Below, piece after piece: positions 16,595-24,767 of a stretch of 64,000 nt of DNA. Position 1 is the stretch's first letter, and each line of letters starts with the position of its first letter. This stretch comes from Pseudokineococcus marinus (GTDB lineage: Bacteria > Actinomycetota > Actinomycetes > Actinomycetales > Quadrisphaeraceae). The DNA lies in assembly GCF_037482405.1 (NCBI RefSeq), contig NZ_JBBHZZ010000005.1, positions 186,001 to 250,000 of the forward strand, read 5' to 3'. The notes beneath the pieces were generated by a model that worked only from the letters and a program-made list of their open reading frames with translations, was not told the origin of the DNA and did no database searches. Made by a program: the position numbers and the translations under genes.

Positions 16595-16613
16595 TTGTAG
16601 GAATGCTCCAAAG
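16595..16613. promoter_or_regulatory. Candidate fab-operon promoter/FasR site
   Basis: TTGTAGGAATGCTCCAAAG is an A+T-rich island in an otherwise very G+C-rich 212-bp spacer before fabD. It contains the small palindrome GGA-ATGC-TCC. Its position fits a core promoter or activator site; no verified FasR consensus was available for comparison. Confidence 0.4.
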
Positions 16614-16678
16614 TCGCCGCCCGGGTGCTGTCGGCGTCCGCACCGCCCGGTCGCCCGCGCGCGCACCAGAGTCGAGCC

Positions 16679-17866
16679 GTGCTCGTCATCGCGTGCCCCG
16701 GCCAGGGGTCCCAGACGCCCGGCTTCCTCACCCCGTGGCTGGAGGTCCCCGGCTTCGCCGACCGGCTGCACTGGCTCTCCGTCGTCGCCGGCCTGGACCT
16801 CGAGGCCCACGGCACCACCTCCGACGCGGAGACCATCCGCGACACGGCCGTCGCCCAGCCCCTCATCGTCGCCAGCGGTCTCGTCTCGCTGCTGGCCCTC
16901 TTCCCGCAGCCCGCCGACGCCTTCACCGTCGTCGGCGCCGGGGCCGGCCACAGCGTCGGGGAGATCACCGCGGCCGCCGCGTCCGGCGTCCTGTCGGCCG
17001 AGCAGGCCATGGTGCTCGTGCGCGAGCGCGGCCGGGCCATGGCCGACGCCAGCGCGCAGGCGCCCACGGGCATGAGCGCGGTCGTCGGCGGCGACCCCGA
17101 GGAGGTCGCCGCGGTGCTCGAGCGCCACGGGCTCGTCGCCGCCAACGCCAACGGCGCCGGCCAGGTCGTGGCCGCCGGCACGCGCGACCAGCTCGAGGCC
17201 CTGCGCGGGGACGCGCCGGCCCGGGCCCGCGTCATCCCCCTGCAGGTCGCCGGCGCCTTCCACACCGAGCACATGGCGCCCGCCGTGCCGGTGCTCGAGC
17301 GCCTCGCCCGCGCGATCACCACGCACGACCCGCGCGTGCTCCTGGCCTCCAACGCCGACGGCACCGTGGTCCACGACGGGCGCGAGGTGCTCTCCCGCCT
17401 CGTCGCGCAGGTCGCGCGGCCCGTGCGCTGGGACCGGTGCATGGAGACCTTCGCCGACCTCGGCGTCACCGGCGTCCTCGAGGTCCCGCCCGCGGGCACG
17501 CTGGCGAACCTCGCCAAGCGCGCGCTGCCCGGCGTCGAGACCTTCGCGCTGAAGACGCCCGACCAGCTCGACGCCGCGCGCGAGTTCGTCGCCCGCCACG
17601 GCGAGCGCAGCACCGTGACGACGACGCCCACGTGGCGGCTCGTCGTCGCCCCGGCCAAGGGCGTCGTCCGGGTGCAGGGGCCTCGCGAGGAGGGCGCCCG
17701 CGTCGAGGCCGGCGCCGTCGTCGCCCGCGTGGAGGGCCTGCGCGACGGCGTCGACGCCAGCGCCCCGCACGGCGGCAGCGTCGTCGAGTGGCTCGTCGAG
17801 GACGGCGACCCGGTCTCCCCCGGCCAGCCGCTCGTGCGCCTGCACCCCGCCGGCGGCGCCGCGTGA
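16679..17866 (+). CDS. fabD: Malonyl-CoA:ACP transacylase with C-terminal biotinyl-like domain
   Basis: FabD moves malonyl from CoA to ACP. Residues 1-315 carry ACPGQGSQ near the start, the nucleophile motif GHSVGE with S92 (the usual Leu is Val), and AGAFHTEHMAP with the catalytic His. The last 78 residues (318-395) form a second domain with the biotinyl/lipoyl hammerhead pattern: VVAPAKGVVR, EEGARVEAGAVVARV, then SAPHGGSVVEWLVEDGDPV and SPGQPLVRL. The modifiable lysine motif (MKM) is replaced by EGLRDG, so it should not be biotinylated. The stop overlaps fabH (GTGA). FabD alone is normally about 310 residues. Confidence 0.95.
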   Translation: MLVIACPGQGSQTPGFLTPWLEVPGFADRLHWLSVVAGLDLEAHGTTSDAETIRDTAVAQPLIVASGLVSLLALFPQPADAFTVVGAGAGHSVGEITAAAASGVLSAEQAMVLVRERGRAMADASAQAPTGMSAVVGGDPEEVAAVLERHGLVAANANGAGQVVAAGTRDQLEALRGDAPARARVIPLQVAGAFHTEHMAPAVPVLERLARAITTHDPRVLLASNADGTVVHDGREVLSRLVAQVARPVRWDRCMETFADLGVTGVLEVPPAGTLANLAKRALPGVETFALKTPDQLDAAREFVARHGERSTVTTTPTWRLVVAPAKGVVRVQGPREEGARVEAGAVVARVEGLRDGVDASAPHGGSVVEWLVEDGDPVSPGQPLVRLHPAGGAA

Positions 17867-18888
17867 GCGCCCCGACGACGGCGCCCGTGCTGCGCACGCG
17901 CCGCGGGCCCGAGCACGCCCGGATCATGGGCGTCGGCGCCTGGCGGCCCGAGCGCGTCGTCACCAACGAGGAGGTGTGCCAGCACATCGACTCGACCGAC
18001 GAGTGGATCCGCCAGCGCACCGGCATCGAGGCGCGCGGCTGGGCCGACGCGGGCACCTCCGTCGTCGACATGGCCGTGCACGCCGGCGCCGAGGCGCTGG
18101 CCGCGGCCGGCGTCGAGCCCTCGCGGGTCGGCGCCGTCATCGTCGCCACGGTGTCGCACCCGTACCAGACCCCCGCCGCCGCCACCCAGGTCGCGGACCG
18201 GCTCGGCGCGACACCCGCTGCGGCGTGGGACGTCTCGGCCGGGTGCGCCGCCTTCTGCCACGCCGTCGCGCAGGCCGCCGACCTCGTGCGCGGGGGGACG
18301 TCGGAGCACGTGCTCGTCGTCGGCGTCGACAAGCTGTCCGACTTCACCGACCTCAGCGACCGCTCGACGGCGTTCCTCTTCGCCGACGGCGCGGGCGCCG
18401 TCGTCGTCGGCCCGTCGGACACGCCCGGCATCGGCCCGACGGTGTGGGGCTCCGACGGCTCGCAGTGGGACGTCATCCGCAACCGCACCTCGTGGCTCGA
18501 GCACCGCGACGCCGTCGCGGAGGCCGTGGCGTGGCCGGCGCTGCAGCAGGAGGGCCAGAAGGTCTTCCGCTGGGCGGTCTTCGCCATGGCGCCCCTGGCG
18601 CAGCAGGCCATCGACGCGGCCGGGATCACGGCCGGCGACCTCGCCGCCTTCATCCCGCACCAGGCCAACATGCGGATCATCGACAAGCTGGCCAGCCAGG
18701 TCGGGCTGCCGGAGCACGTGGCGATCGCCCGTGACATCCGCACGACCGGCAACACCTCGGCGGCCTCGGTGCCCCTCGCCATGCACCGGATGCTCGCCGA
18801 GGGCCAGGCGCCCTCCGGCGGCCTCGCGCTGCTCATCGGCTTCGGCGCCGGGCTGTCCTACGCCGCCCAGGTCGTCGTCCTGCCCTAG
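17863..18888 (+). CDS. fabH: 3-oxoacyl-ACP synthase III
   Basis: Starter condensing enzyme that joins an acyl-CoA (in actinomycetes often branched) to malonyl-ACP. Catalytic triad: C128 (DVSAGCAAF), H266 (FIPHQANM) and N297 (TTGNTSAAS). The 341 residues are normal for the family. GTG 17863 overlaps the fabD stop, so the two are translationally coupled. A 124-bp spacer separates it from acpP. Confidence 0.97.
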   Translation: MSAPTTAPVLRTRRGPEHARIMGVGAWRPERVVTNEEVCQHIDSTDEWIRQRTGIEARGWADAGTSVVDMAVHAGAEALAAAGVEPSRVGAVIVATVSHPYQTPAAATQVADRLGATPAAAWDVSAGCAAFCHAVAQAADLVRGGTSEHVLVVGVDKLSDFTDLSDRSTAFLFADGAGAVVVGPSDTPGIGPTVWGSDGSQWDVIRNRTSWLEHRDAVAEAVAWPALQQEGQKVFRWAVFAMAPLAQQAIDAAGITAGDLAAFIPHQANMRIIDKLASQVGLPEHVAIARDIRTTGNTSAASVPLAMHRMLAEGQAPSGGLALLIGFGAGLSYAAQVVVLP

Positions 18889-19012
18889 CGGCCACCCCGT
18901 CCCCCCGCCCCGGCGGGTCGCACCACCGCACCACGCAGACCAGCACCACCTGCCGACCAGCACGACCCCGACGGCGCGCACCCGGCGCGCCAGAGACGAG
19001 GAGCACGCACCC

Positions 19013-19261
19013 ATGGCCCAGAGCGAGAACGAGATCCTCGACGGCATCGCCGAGCTCGTGAACGAGGAGACCGGCCTGCCCAAGGAGTCGGTCGAGATGG
19101 ACAAGTCCTTCACGGACGACCTCGACATCGACTCGCTGTCGATGACCTCGATCGTCGTGCACGCCGAGGAGAAGTTCGGCGTGACGATCCCCGACGAGGA
19201 CAGCAAGAACCTGCGCACGGTGCGCGACGTCGTCGCCTACATCCAGCAGGCCCAGGGCTGA
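19013..19261 (+). CDS. acpP: Acyl carrier protein
   Basis: 82 residues, acidic and helical. The 4'-phosphopantetheine attachment site is S41 in DLDIDSLSMTSIV. It carries the growing acyl chain between FabD, FabH and FabF. GAGGAG precedes ATG 19013. It is spaced away from both neighbours (124 and 160 bases) while the other operon genes overlap, which allows separate control of its abundance; a hairpin lies just downstream. Confidence 0.97.
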   Translation: MAQSENEILDGIAELVNEETGLPKESVEMDKSFTDDLDIDSLSMTSIVVHAEEKFGVTIPDEDSKNLRTVRDVVAYIQQAQG

Positions 19262-19274
19262 GACGCCCTCCGCG

Positions 19275-19308
19275 CCGCACCGCCCCGGCACCGCCCGGGG
19301 CGGTGCGG
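19275..19308 (+). terminator. Hairpin between acpP and fabF (partial terminator or mRNA stabiliser)
   Basis: A perfect 12-bp outer stem CCGCACCGCCCC with GGGGCGGTGCGG, extendable by GG/CC, starting 14 bases after the acpP stop. No U tract follows. In this position it could end a share of transcripts or protect an acpP-rich upstream mRNA from decay. Confidence 0.6.
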
Positions 19309-19421
19309 TGAGCACCGGCGCCACCCCGCGCCCCGAGCGCACCGGCGCACCGCCGCCCGGCCCGCTCGCCCCCCGCACCTCCCCACCCACGACCCGGGTC
19401 ACCGGACCAGGAGGACGTCCC

Positions 19422-20714
19422 ATGTCCGAGCAGACGCCCCGCAGCGCAGCCGCGGGCACGAGCGGCGCCGTCGTCGTGACGGGGATGGGCGCCACCACCC
19501 CGCTCGGCGGTGACGTGCCGAGCACCTGGGAGGCGGCCCTCGCCGGCCGCTCCGGCGCCCGACCGCTGACCATGCCCTTCGTCGAGGAGCTCGGCCTGCC
19601 GGTGACCTTCGGCGGCACGCTGGCCGTCCCGGCGACCGACGTCCTCCCGCGGCACGAGTCCAAGCGCCTCGACCCCTCGGCGCAGTACGCCCTCATCGCC
19701 GGCCGCGAGGCCTGGGCGCAGGCGGGCGCCCCCGAGGTGGAGGGCGAGCGCCTCGGCGTGGTCGTCGCCACCGGCATCGGCGGCGTGACCACGCTCATCG
19801 GCGCCTACGACGTCCTCCGCGAGCGCGGCCCCCGGCGCGTGCTGCCCCTCACCGTGCCGATGCTCATGCCCAACGGCGCCGCCGGCGCCCTCGCCATCGA
19901 GTTCGGCGCGCAGGCGGGCGCCCACAGCCCCGCCTCGGCCTGCGCCTCCGGCGCGGAGGCCATCGCCTACGCCGCCGAGATGATCCGCACGGGTCGCGCC
20001 GACGTCGTCATCGCGGGCGGCACCGAGGCCGCGATCCTCGCGCTGCCCATCGCCGCCTTCGCGTCCATGCACGCGCTCTCCCTGCGCAACGACACGCCCG
20101 AGACCGCCTCCCGCCCCTACGACGTCACGCGCGACGGCTTCGTGCTCGCGGAGGGCGCCGGAGTCGTCGTCCTCGAGTCCGAGGCGCACGCGGCCGCCCG
20201 CGGCGCCCGCGTGCTCGGCACCGTCGCCGGCGCCGGCATCACCTCCGACGCCCACCACATCGCCGCCCCGGACCCGGAGGGCCTCGGCGCCACGCGCGCC
20301 ATGCGCCTCGCCCTCCAGCAGGCCGGCGCGCAGCCGAGCGACGTCGTCCACGTCAACGCGCACGCGACGTCGACCCCGGTCGGCGACGTCGCCGAGGCCG
20401 TCGCCCTGCGCGCCGCCCTCGGCGGCGCCACCGACGGCGTGGCGGTGTCGGCCACGAAGTCGATGACCGGCCACCTCCTCGGCGGCGCCGGGTCCCTCGA
20501 GGCGATCTTCTGCCTCAAGGCGCTCGAGGACGGCCTCGCCCCGCCGACGATCAACGTCACCGAGCTCGACCCGCAGATCGACCTCGACGTCGTCCTCGAC
20601 GAGCCGCGGAAGATCCCGAGCGGCCCCGACGTCGTCGCGCTCAACAACGCCTTCGGCTTCGGAGGCCACAACGCCGCCCTCGCGATCACCGGCCCCCGCG
20701 GCGGTGCGGCGTGA
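19422..20714 (+). CDS. fabF: 3-oxoacyl-ACP synthase II
   Basis: Elongating condensing enzyme of 430 residues. Cys-His-His triad: C174 (ASACASGAEA), H315 (VNAHATSTPVGD) and H352 (TGHLLGG). AGGAGG stands before ATG 19422. Its stop overlaps the start of the carboxyltransferase gene (GTGA), linking chain elongation with malonyl-CoA supply. Confidence 0.97.
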   Translation: MSEQTPRSAAAGTSGAVVVTGMGATTPLGGDVPSTWEAALAGRSGARPLTMPFVEELGLPVTFGGTLAVPATDVLPRHESKRLDPSAQYALIAGREAWAQAGAPEVEGERLGVVVATGIGGVTTLIGAYDVLRERGPRRVLPLTVPMLMPNGAAGALAIEFGAQAGAHSPASACASGAEAIAYAAEMIRTGRADVVIAGGTEAAILALPIAAFASMHALSLRNDTPETASRPYDVTRDGFVLAEGAGVVVLESEAHAAARGARVLGTVAGAGITSDAHHIAAPDPEGLGATRAMRLALQQAGAQPSDVVHVNAHATSTPVGDVAEAVALRAALGGATDGVAVSATKSMTGHLLGGAGSLEAIFCLKALEDGLAPPTINVTELDPQIDLDVVLDEPRKIPSGPDVVALNNAFGFGGHNAALAITGPRGGAA

Positions 20715-22150
20715 GCGCCGTCGCGGCGCCCGAGGCGGCGGCCGCCGCCGAGGTCGACCCCAAGGACCCGCTGCACCGGCTGCGGCTCCTCTTCGACGAG
20801 GGCAGCGCCGAGGCCATCACCCCCGCCGACGACTCGGGCATGCTCGCCGCCACGGGCACGGTCGACGGCGCCCCCGCCGTCGCCTTCGCCTGCGACGCCC
20901 GGGTGCAGGGCGGGGCCATGGGCTCCGCCGGCAGCCGCGTCATCCTCACCGCCTACGAGCGGGCGCTGGCCGACGGCGTGCCGGTCGTCGGCGTCTGGCA
21001 CTCCGGCGGCGCGCGGCTGCGGGAGGGCGTCGTGTCGCTCGACGCCTTCGGCGCCGTCTTCGCCGTCATGACCCGCGCCTCCGGCGTCGTGCCGCAGGTC
21101 TCCGTCGTCGTGGGCCCGGCCGCCGGCGGCGCCGCCTACGGCCCCGCGCTCACCGACGTCGTCGTGCTGGCGCCCGAGGGCCGCGTCTTCGTCACGGGCC
21201 CCGACGTCGTGCGCTCCGTCACCGGCGAAGACGTCGACGCCGCCCGCCTGGGCGGGCCGGAGCCCCACGGTCGCCGCTCGGGCGTCGTGCACGTCGTCGC
21301 GGAGTCCCAGCACGGCGCCTACGCGCAGGCGCGCAAGCTGGTGCACCTGCTCGGCGCCCAGGGGGCGATGGACGTCGCCTCCGTCGTCGAGCGCGACCTG
21401 TCGGCGCACCTGCCGGACAACGTCAGGCGCGCCTACGACGTCCACCCGCTCGTCGACGACCTCCTCGACTCCCCCGCGGGGCACGGCGAGGACGACGGCT
21501 CGCTCGAGCTGCACCCGCGCTGGGCGCCCAACGTCGTGACGACGCTGGGACGCATGGGCGGGCGGACGGTCGGCGTCGTCGCCAACAACCCGCTGCGCCT
21601 CGGCGGCTGCCTCGACTCCTCCTCGGCGGAGAAGGCGGCGCGCTTCGTGCGGCTGTGCGACTCGCTCGGCGTGCCCCTCGTCGTCGTCGTCGACGTGCCG
21701 GGGTACCTGCCCGGCGTCGGCCAGGAGTGGGACGGCGTCGTGCGCCGCGGCGCCAAGCTGCTGCACGCCTTCGCCGAGTCCGTCGTGCCGCGCGTGACCC
21801 TCGTGACGCGCAAGACCTACGGCGGGGCCTACATCGCCATGAACTCCAAGTCGCTCGGCGCGACGCGGGTCTTCGCGTGGCCGACGTCGGAGGTCGCCGT
21901 CATGGGCGCCGTCGCCGCCGTGCGGATCCTGCACCGCCGCCGGCTCGCCGAGGTGCCCGCCGACGCGAAGGCGGAGGTGGAGGCCGAGCTGGCCGCCGAG
22001 CACGAGCAGCTCTCGGGCGGGCTCGCGCGCGCGGTGGAGATCGGCGTCGTCGACGAGGTCGTCGAGCCGGTGGCGACCCGCACGGCCCTCGCGGGTGCCA
22101 TCGCCGCCGCGCCGCAGCGGCGCGGGCGGCACGGCAACATCCCGCTCTGA
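20711..22150 (+). CDS. accD: Acyl-CoA (acetyl-CoA) carboxylase, carboxyltransferase subunit
   Basis: 479 residues holding both carboxyltransferase halves in one chain: the N-terminal half with SGGARLREGVVSLDAFGAVF and GPAAGGAAYGPALTD, the C-terminal half with GRTVGVVANNPLRLGG, DVPGYLPGVGQEWDG and GGAYIAMNSKSLGA. It transfers carboxyl from carboxybiotin to acetyl- or propionyl-CoA, making malonyl-CoA for FabD. It needs a biotinylated AccA-type partner, which is not in the window. The overlap with fabF shows operon membership. The preferred acyl-CoA cannot be told from sequence alone. Confidence 0.93.
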   Translation: MSAVAAPEAAAAAEVDPKDPLHRLRLLFDEGSAEAITPADDSGMLAATGTVDGAPAVAFACDARVQGGAMGSAGSRVILTAYERALADGVPVVGVWHSGGARLREGVVSLDAFGAVFAVMTRASGVVPQVSVVVGPAAGGAAYGPALTDVVVLAPEGRVFVTGPDVVRSVTGEDVDAARLGGPEPHGRRSGVVHVVAESQHGAYAQARKLVHLLGAQGAMDVASVVERDLSAHLPDNVRRAYDVHPLVDDLLDSPAGHGEDDGSLELHPRWAPNVVTTLGRMGGRTVGVVANNPLRLGGCLDSSSAEKAARFVRLCDSLGVPLVVVVDVPGYLPGVGQEWDGVVRRGAKLLHAFAESVVPRVTLVTRKTYGGAYIAMNSKSLGATRVFAWPTSEVAVMGAVAAVRILHRRRLAEVPADAKAEVEAELAAEHEQLSGGLARAVEIGVVDEVVEPVATRTALAGAIAAAPQRRGRHGNIPL

Positions 22151-22158
22151 CGCGGCTG

Positions 22159-22200
22159 CACGACGGAGGGGCACCCCCGAGGGGGCGCCCCTTCGTCGTG
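22159..22200 (+). terminator. Terminator of the fatty-acid synthesis operon
   Basis: A long interrupted hairpin: CACGAC with GTCGTG outside, AGGGGC with GCCCCT inside, and CCCC/GGGG at the tip. It begins eight bases after the accD stop. Confidence 0.75.
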
Positions 22201-22219
22201 CCGTGGACGTGCTCCTGCC

Positions 22220-22282
22220 CGGACTTCACAGCCTTCGTCCGCCGACGAGGCGCCCGGGGCGGGACTTCGCCGCCTTCTTCCG
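22220..22282. repeat. Type A hairpin repeat pair in inverse orientation, 41-bp period
   Basis: Two diverged copies, 41 bp apart (GGACTTC at 22221 and 22262), reading on the minus strand like the 10.4-kb array. Copy 1 has a five-base stem CGGAC/GTCCG with loop GAAGGCTGTGAA (minus strand); copy 2 has loop core AGGCGGCGA, intermediate between type A and type B. It lies between the fab-operon terminator and the convergent DUF3145 gene. Confidence 0.75.
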
Positions 22283-22350
22283 CCGGGGACGAGCCGGGGA
22301 GGACGCGACGCCGTCGCCCTCCCCCGCCTGCGGCGTCGACCGCCGCCGGG

Positions 22351-22854
22351 TCAGCCGACGCGGTGCAGCCAGCGGACGGGCGCGCCGTCGCCGGCGTAGC
22401 GGAAGGGCTCGAGCTCGTCGTCCCACGCCGTCCCGAGGGCCAGGTCGAGCTCGGCGCGCACGTCGGCGGCGGAGTCGACGGCCGCCTCGAGGGCCGCGCG
22501 GACGCGGTCCTCGGGCACGAGGACGTTGCCGTGGACGTCGGTGACGGCGTGGAAGATGCCCAGCTCGGGCGTGTGGCTCCACCGGCCGCCGTCGACGCCG
22601 GGGCTCGGCTCCTCGGTGACCTCGTAGCGCAGGTGCGCCCAGCCGCGCAGCGCGGACGCCAGGCGGGCGCCCGTGCCCTGCTCGGCCTGCCACGACAGCT
22701 CGGTGCGGTAGGCGCCGGGTGCGACCGGCTGCTCGATCCAGTCCAGGGTCGCGGACACGCCGAGGACCCCGCTCGCCGCCCACTCGACGTGGGGCAGCAG
22801 CGCGCGGGGCGAGGAGTGCACGAAGAGGACTCCGCGCGTCAGTGCTCCGGGCAT
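22351..22854 (-). CDS. DUF3145 family protein
   Basis: 167 residues; conserved in actinobacteria directly beside fabF (SCO2391 in Streptomyces). Signatures are TRGVLFVHSSPRALLPHVEWA, WQAEQGTGARLASALRGW, FHAVTDVHGNVLVPEDR and the C-terminal WDDELEPFRYAG. The function is unknown; the tight link with the fatty-acid operon suggests a role in or around lipid synthesis. It is convergent with the operon and has AGGAGG upstream of ATG 22854. Confidence 0.92.
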   Translation of the reverse strand: MPGALTRGVLFVHSSPRALLPHVEWAASGVLGVSATLDWIEQPVAPGAYRTELSWQAEQGTGARLASALRGWAHLRYEVTEEPSPGVDGGRWSHTPELGIFHAVTDVHGNVLVPEDRVRAALEAAVDSAADVRAELDLALGTAWDDELEPFRYAGDGAPVRWLHRVG

Positions 22855-23057
22855 GTCAGACCCTCCTGTGTCGGTGGAGCGAGGTGCGTCTTCCCCAACG
22901 TCCTCGACCGACCGGCCAGGTGGCTCACGTGCACGTGCCGTGACGGCGCAGCGCCGTCGCGCGCATGCTGCCAGACCGTCGCCCGCGCCGCCAGCAGGTC
23001 CACCGCACCGGCGCCCCGGACGGGCGAGCCGGCGGCTGACGAGCGCACGATGGGCGC

Positions 23058-23690
23058 GTGAGCCCCCGCGAGCAGCCGCGCCGCCCGACCTTCCTCGGGC
23101 CGCGGGCGATGGACAGCCTGCAGGCGCCCGGTGACGCGGCCGGGCGGGAGGCGGCCGCGCACGCCACGGCTCGGCTGCTCGTCGAGGGCGCGCAGAGCTC
23201 CGGCGACGCCGAGGTCGCCGCGCGCCTCGTCGGCCTGGCGGACGAGCACGGCCTCGAGCTGCTCGCGCAGCTGTGGGCGGACGCCGCGCCCGAGTCCCTC
23301 CCCGGCGCGCTGTGGCGCCTGTACGTGCTGCGGCAGTGGGTGCACGGGGCTCCGTCGGAGGCGTCGCGGCAGTTCGACGAGGGACGGCGGCGGGCGCCCG
23401 TCCTCGAGGCCGTCGCCGGCGTCGCCGACCCGCCGGGCCCTGACGAGGTCCGTCAGCAGGTGGACGCCGTCCTGGCCGGGGTGGCGACGGGCGACTTCGC
23501 CGTCACGCTCGAGCGCGCCGCGGCCTTCGCCCGGGTCGTCGCCGTGGGGCGCGCCGACCTCGCCGACGAGGAGCCGTGGCCGGCCGCCGACGTGGAGGAC
23601 CCTCTGACGACGTCCGCCGGGCGCCTCGTGCGCACCGCGGAGCACCTCGAGGCCTGCGCCGGTCGTTGGAGGTCCGGGTCCCTGCTCTGA
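23058..23690 (+). CDS. Conserved hypothetical protein, helical
   Basis: 210 residues, mainly Ala/Glu/Arg-rich helices. LPGALWRLYVLRQWVHGAPSE and VTLERAAAFARVVAVGRADL look conserved in type but I cannot place the family with certainty. No signal peptide, membrane segment or cysteine motif. The start GTG 23058 is taken as the first codon of the open frame; an ATG 17 codons later (MDSLQAPG) is an alternative. Third-position G+C is very high, supporting real coding. Divergent from DUF3145. Confidence 0.7.
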   Translation: MSPREQPRRPTFLGPRAMDSLQAPGDAAGREAAAHATARLLVEGAQSSGDAEVAARLVGLADEHGLELLAQLWADAAPESLPGALWRLYVLRQWVHGAPSEASRQFDEGRRRAPVLEAVAGVADPPGPDEVRQQVDAVLAGVATGDFAVTLERAAAFARVVAVGRADLADEEPWPAADVEDPLTTSAGRLVRTAEHLEACAGRWRSGSLL

Positions 23691-23774
23691 GCGGGCGCCC
23701 GGTGCCGCGGCCGGCCGCCCGGGCGACGCCCCCGGCTCGCCTCCGCCGGCGCGACGTGGACGGCCGCCCGTGGT

Positions 23775-23853
23775 TACAGTGGTCGCGCGCCGGGCCGCGG
23801 TAGCCCCGGGCTCCACATGAAGCCGCTTCGAGCGGCCACGCGCCGAGAGGCGC
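23775..23853 (+). ncRNA. Candidate small structured RNA with its own -10 box
   Basis: TACAGT at 23775-23780 resembles a -10 box. Downstream come three closely packed hairpins without a coding frame: CCGGG/CCCGG near 23790-23810, GCCGCT-TCG-AGCGGC at 23822-23836, and GCGCC-GAGA-GGCGC at 23840-23853 with a tetraloop of GNRA type. A pyrimidine stretch (CTCTTCCCCCC) follows near 23870. I do not recognise a known RNA family. It may equally be a terminator complex behind the 23058 gene. Confidence 0.3.
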
Positions 23854-23919
23854 TCCCGGCCCGGCGCACCTCTTCCCCCCGCACGCCCCCGGTCCTCACC
23901 TCGCCGCCGAGGCGGCGGG

Positions 23920-24330
23920 TCATCGGGCCGGCGGCGCGTCCGGCAGCGCCAGCAGCCATCCCGGCCCCCAGCAGCGGCCGGGCAGCCGGGCGCGCAGCCC
24001 GCGGTCGGCGGTCACGACGACCACCTCCGTCCCCGCCCCCAGGTCGCGGCCCAGGTGCCCCGCCAGCTCCACCACGGCGTCGTCGCCGCTGCCCTCGGCG
24101 AGCAGCACCTCCACGCCCGGCGCGGTCGGGTGCACGCCGGCTGCGCGCGCGGCGCCCTCGAGGACCGCGGCGACGGCCAGCACCCGGACCGGGGCGCCGT
24201 CGGCGCCCGCCACCGCACGACCGGGGACCAGCGCGAGCTGGGCCAGGAGACGCCGGGCGGCACCGGCGCGGTCGCGCCACCACCCGTCGGGACGGGACCC
24301 CACGACGTTGGCCGCGTCGACGACGAGCAC
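23920..24330 (-). CDS. NYN/PIN-like small protein of unknown function
   Basis: 136 residues from GTG 24330. It opens with VLVVDAANVVGSRPDGWWRD, the acidic start motif of NYN/PIN-type nuclease folds, and later has VVVVTADRGLRARLPG, resembling the second acidic strand of that fold. Homologues are often labelled NTP pyrophosphohydrolase in actinobacterial genomes without support I know of. The open frame extends 47 codons further upstream, but that part is Arg/Pro-rich and seems non-coding. The catalytic role is inferred from two motifs only. Confidence 0.65.
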   Translation of the reverse strand: MLVVDAANVVGSRPDGWWRDRAGAARRLLAQLALVPGRAVAGADGAPVRVLAVAAVLEGAARAAGVHPTAPGVEVLLAEGSGDDAVVELAGHLGRDLGAGTEVVVVTADRGLRARLPGRCWGPGWLLALPDAPPAR

Positions 24331-24485
24331 GACGTCGACGAGGGCGACGGCGGCGACCGGCTCCTCCCCCACCAGCCCGAGGATGCCCCACGCGGGGCGG
24401 GGGTGCTCGGGCGCGCGCACCGGTCGGCCCCGCCGCCGGACCCCACGCCTCGCCGCCGGCGGCCTCGGCACCCATGCTGGGCGGC

Positions 24486-24710
24486 ATGCACGACGACGCC
24501 GACGACCAGCCGACCACCGCGGACGACGGCCGCCCGCAGGACGCCGGCACCCGGTCGCGCGGGCCCGCCATCCCGACGATCTCGGTCAACGCCGCGGAGC
24601 AGGACCCCGACCCGAGCGAGTCGAGCAGCGACTCGACAGCGCAGCACGACAGCGCCGACTACGACAACGACCGGGAGGACCTCCCGCCGGGCCCGTCCTC
24701 CAGCGCGTGA
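24486..24710 (+). CDS. Small acidic hypothetical protein
   Basis: 74 residues rich in Asp, Ser, Gln and Pro, without predicted structure: MHDDADDQPTTADDG, then RGPAIPTISVNAAEQDPD and SSSDSTAQHDSADYDNDRED. Codon third positions are almost all G or C and the frame is clean, so it is probably translated. An ATG four codons earlier (24474) is possible. It is divergent from the NYN-like gene. No function can be proposed. Confidence 0.5.
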   Translation: MHDDADDQPTTADDGRPQDAGTRSRGPAIPTISVNAAEQDPDPSESSSDSTAQHDSADYDNDREDLPPGPSSSA

Positions 24711-24767
24711 CCGCTTCGGGCGGACGCCGCCGCCGGGCCGCAGCCCTCCGCCTCGCCCCCGGGCCGG

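Noticed and set aside
15126..23690. Specialised-metabolite (polyketide) cluster
   Set aside because: The ketosynthase genes and carrier protein are in the standard primary fatty-acid order with FasR and DUF3145; no tailoring, resistance or transport genes accompany them.
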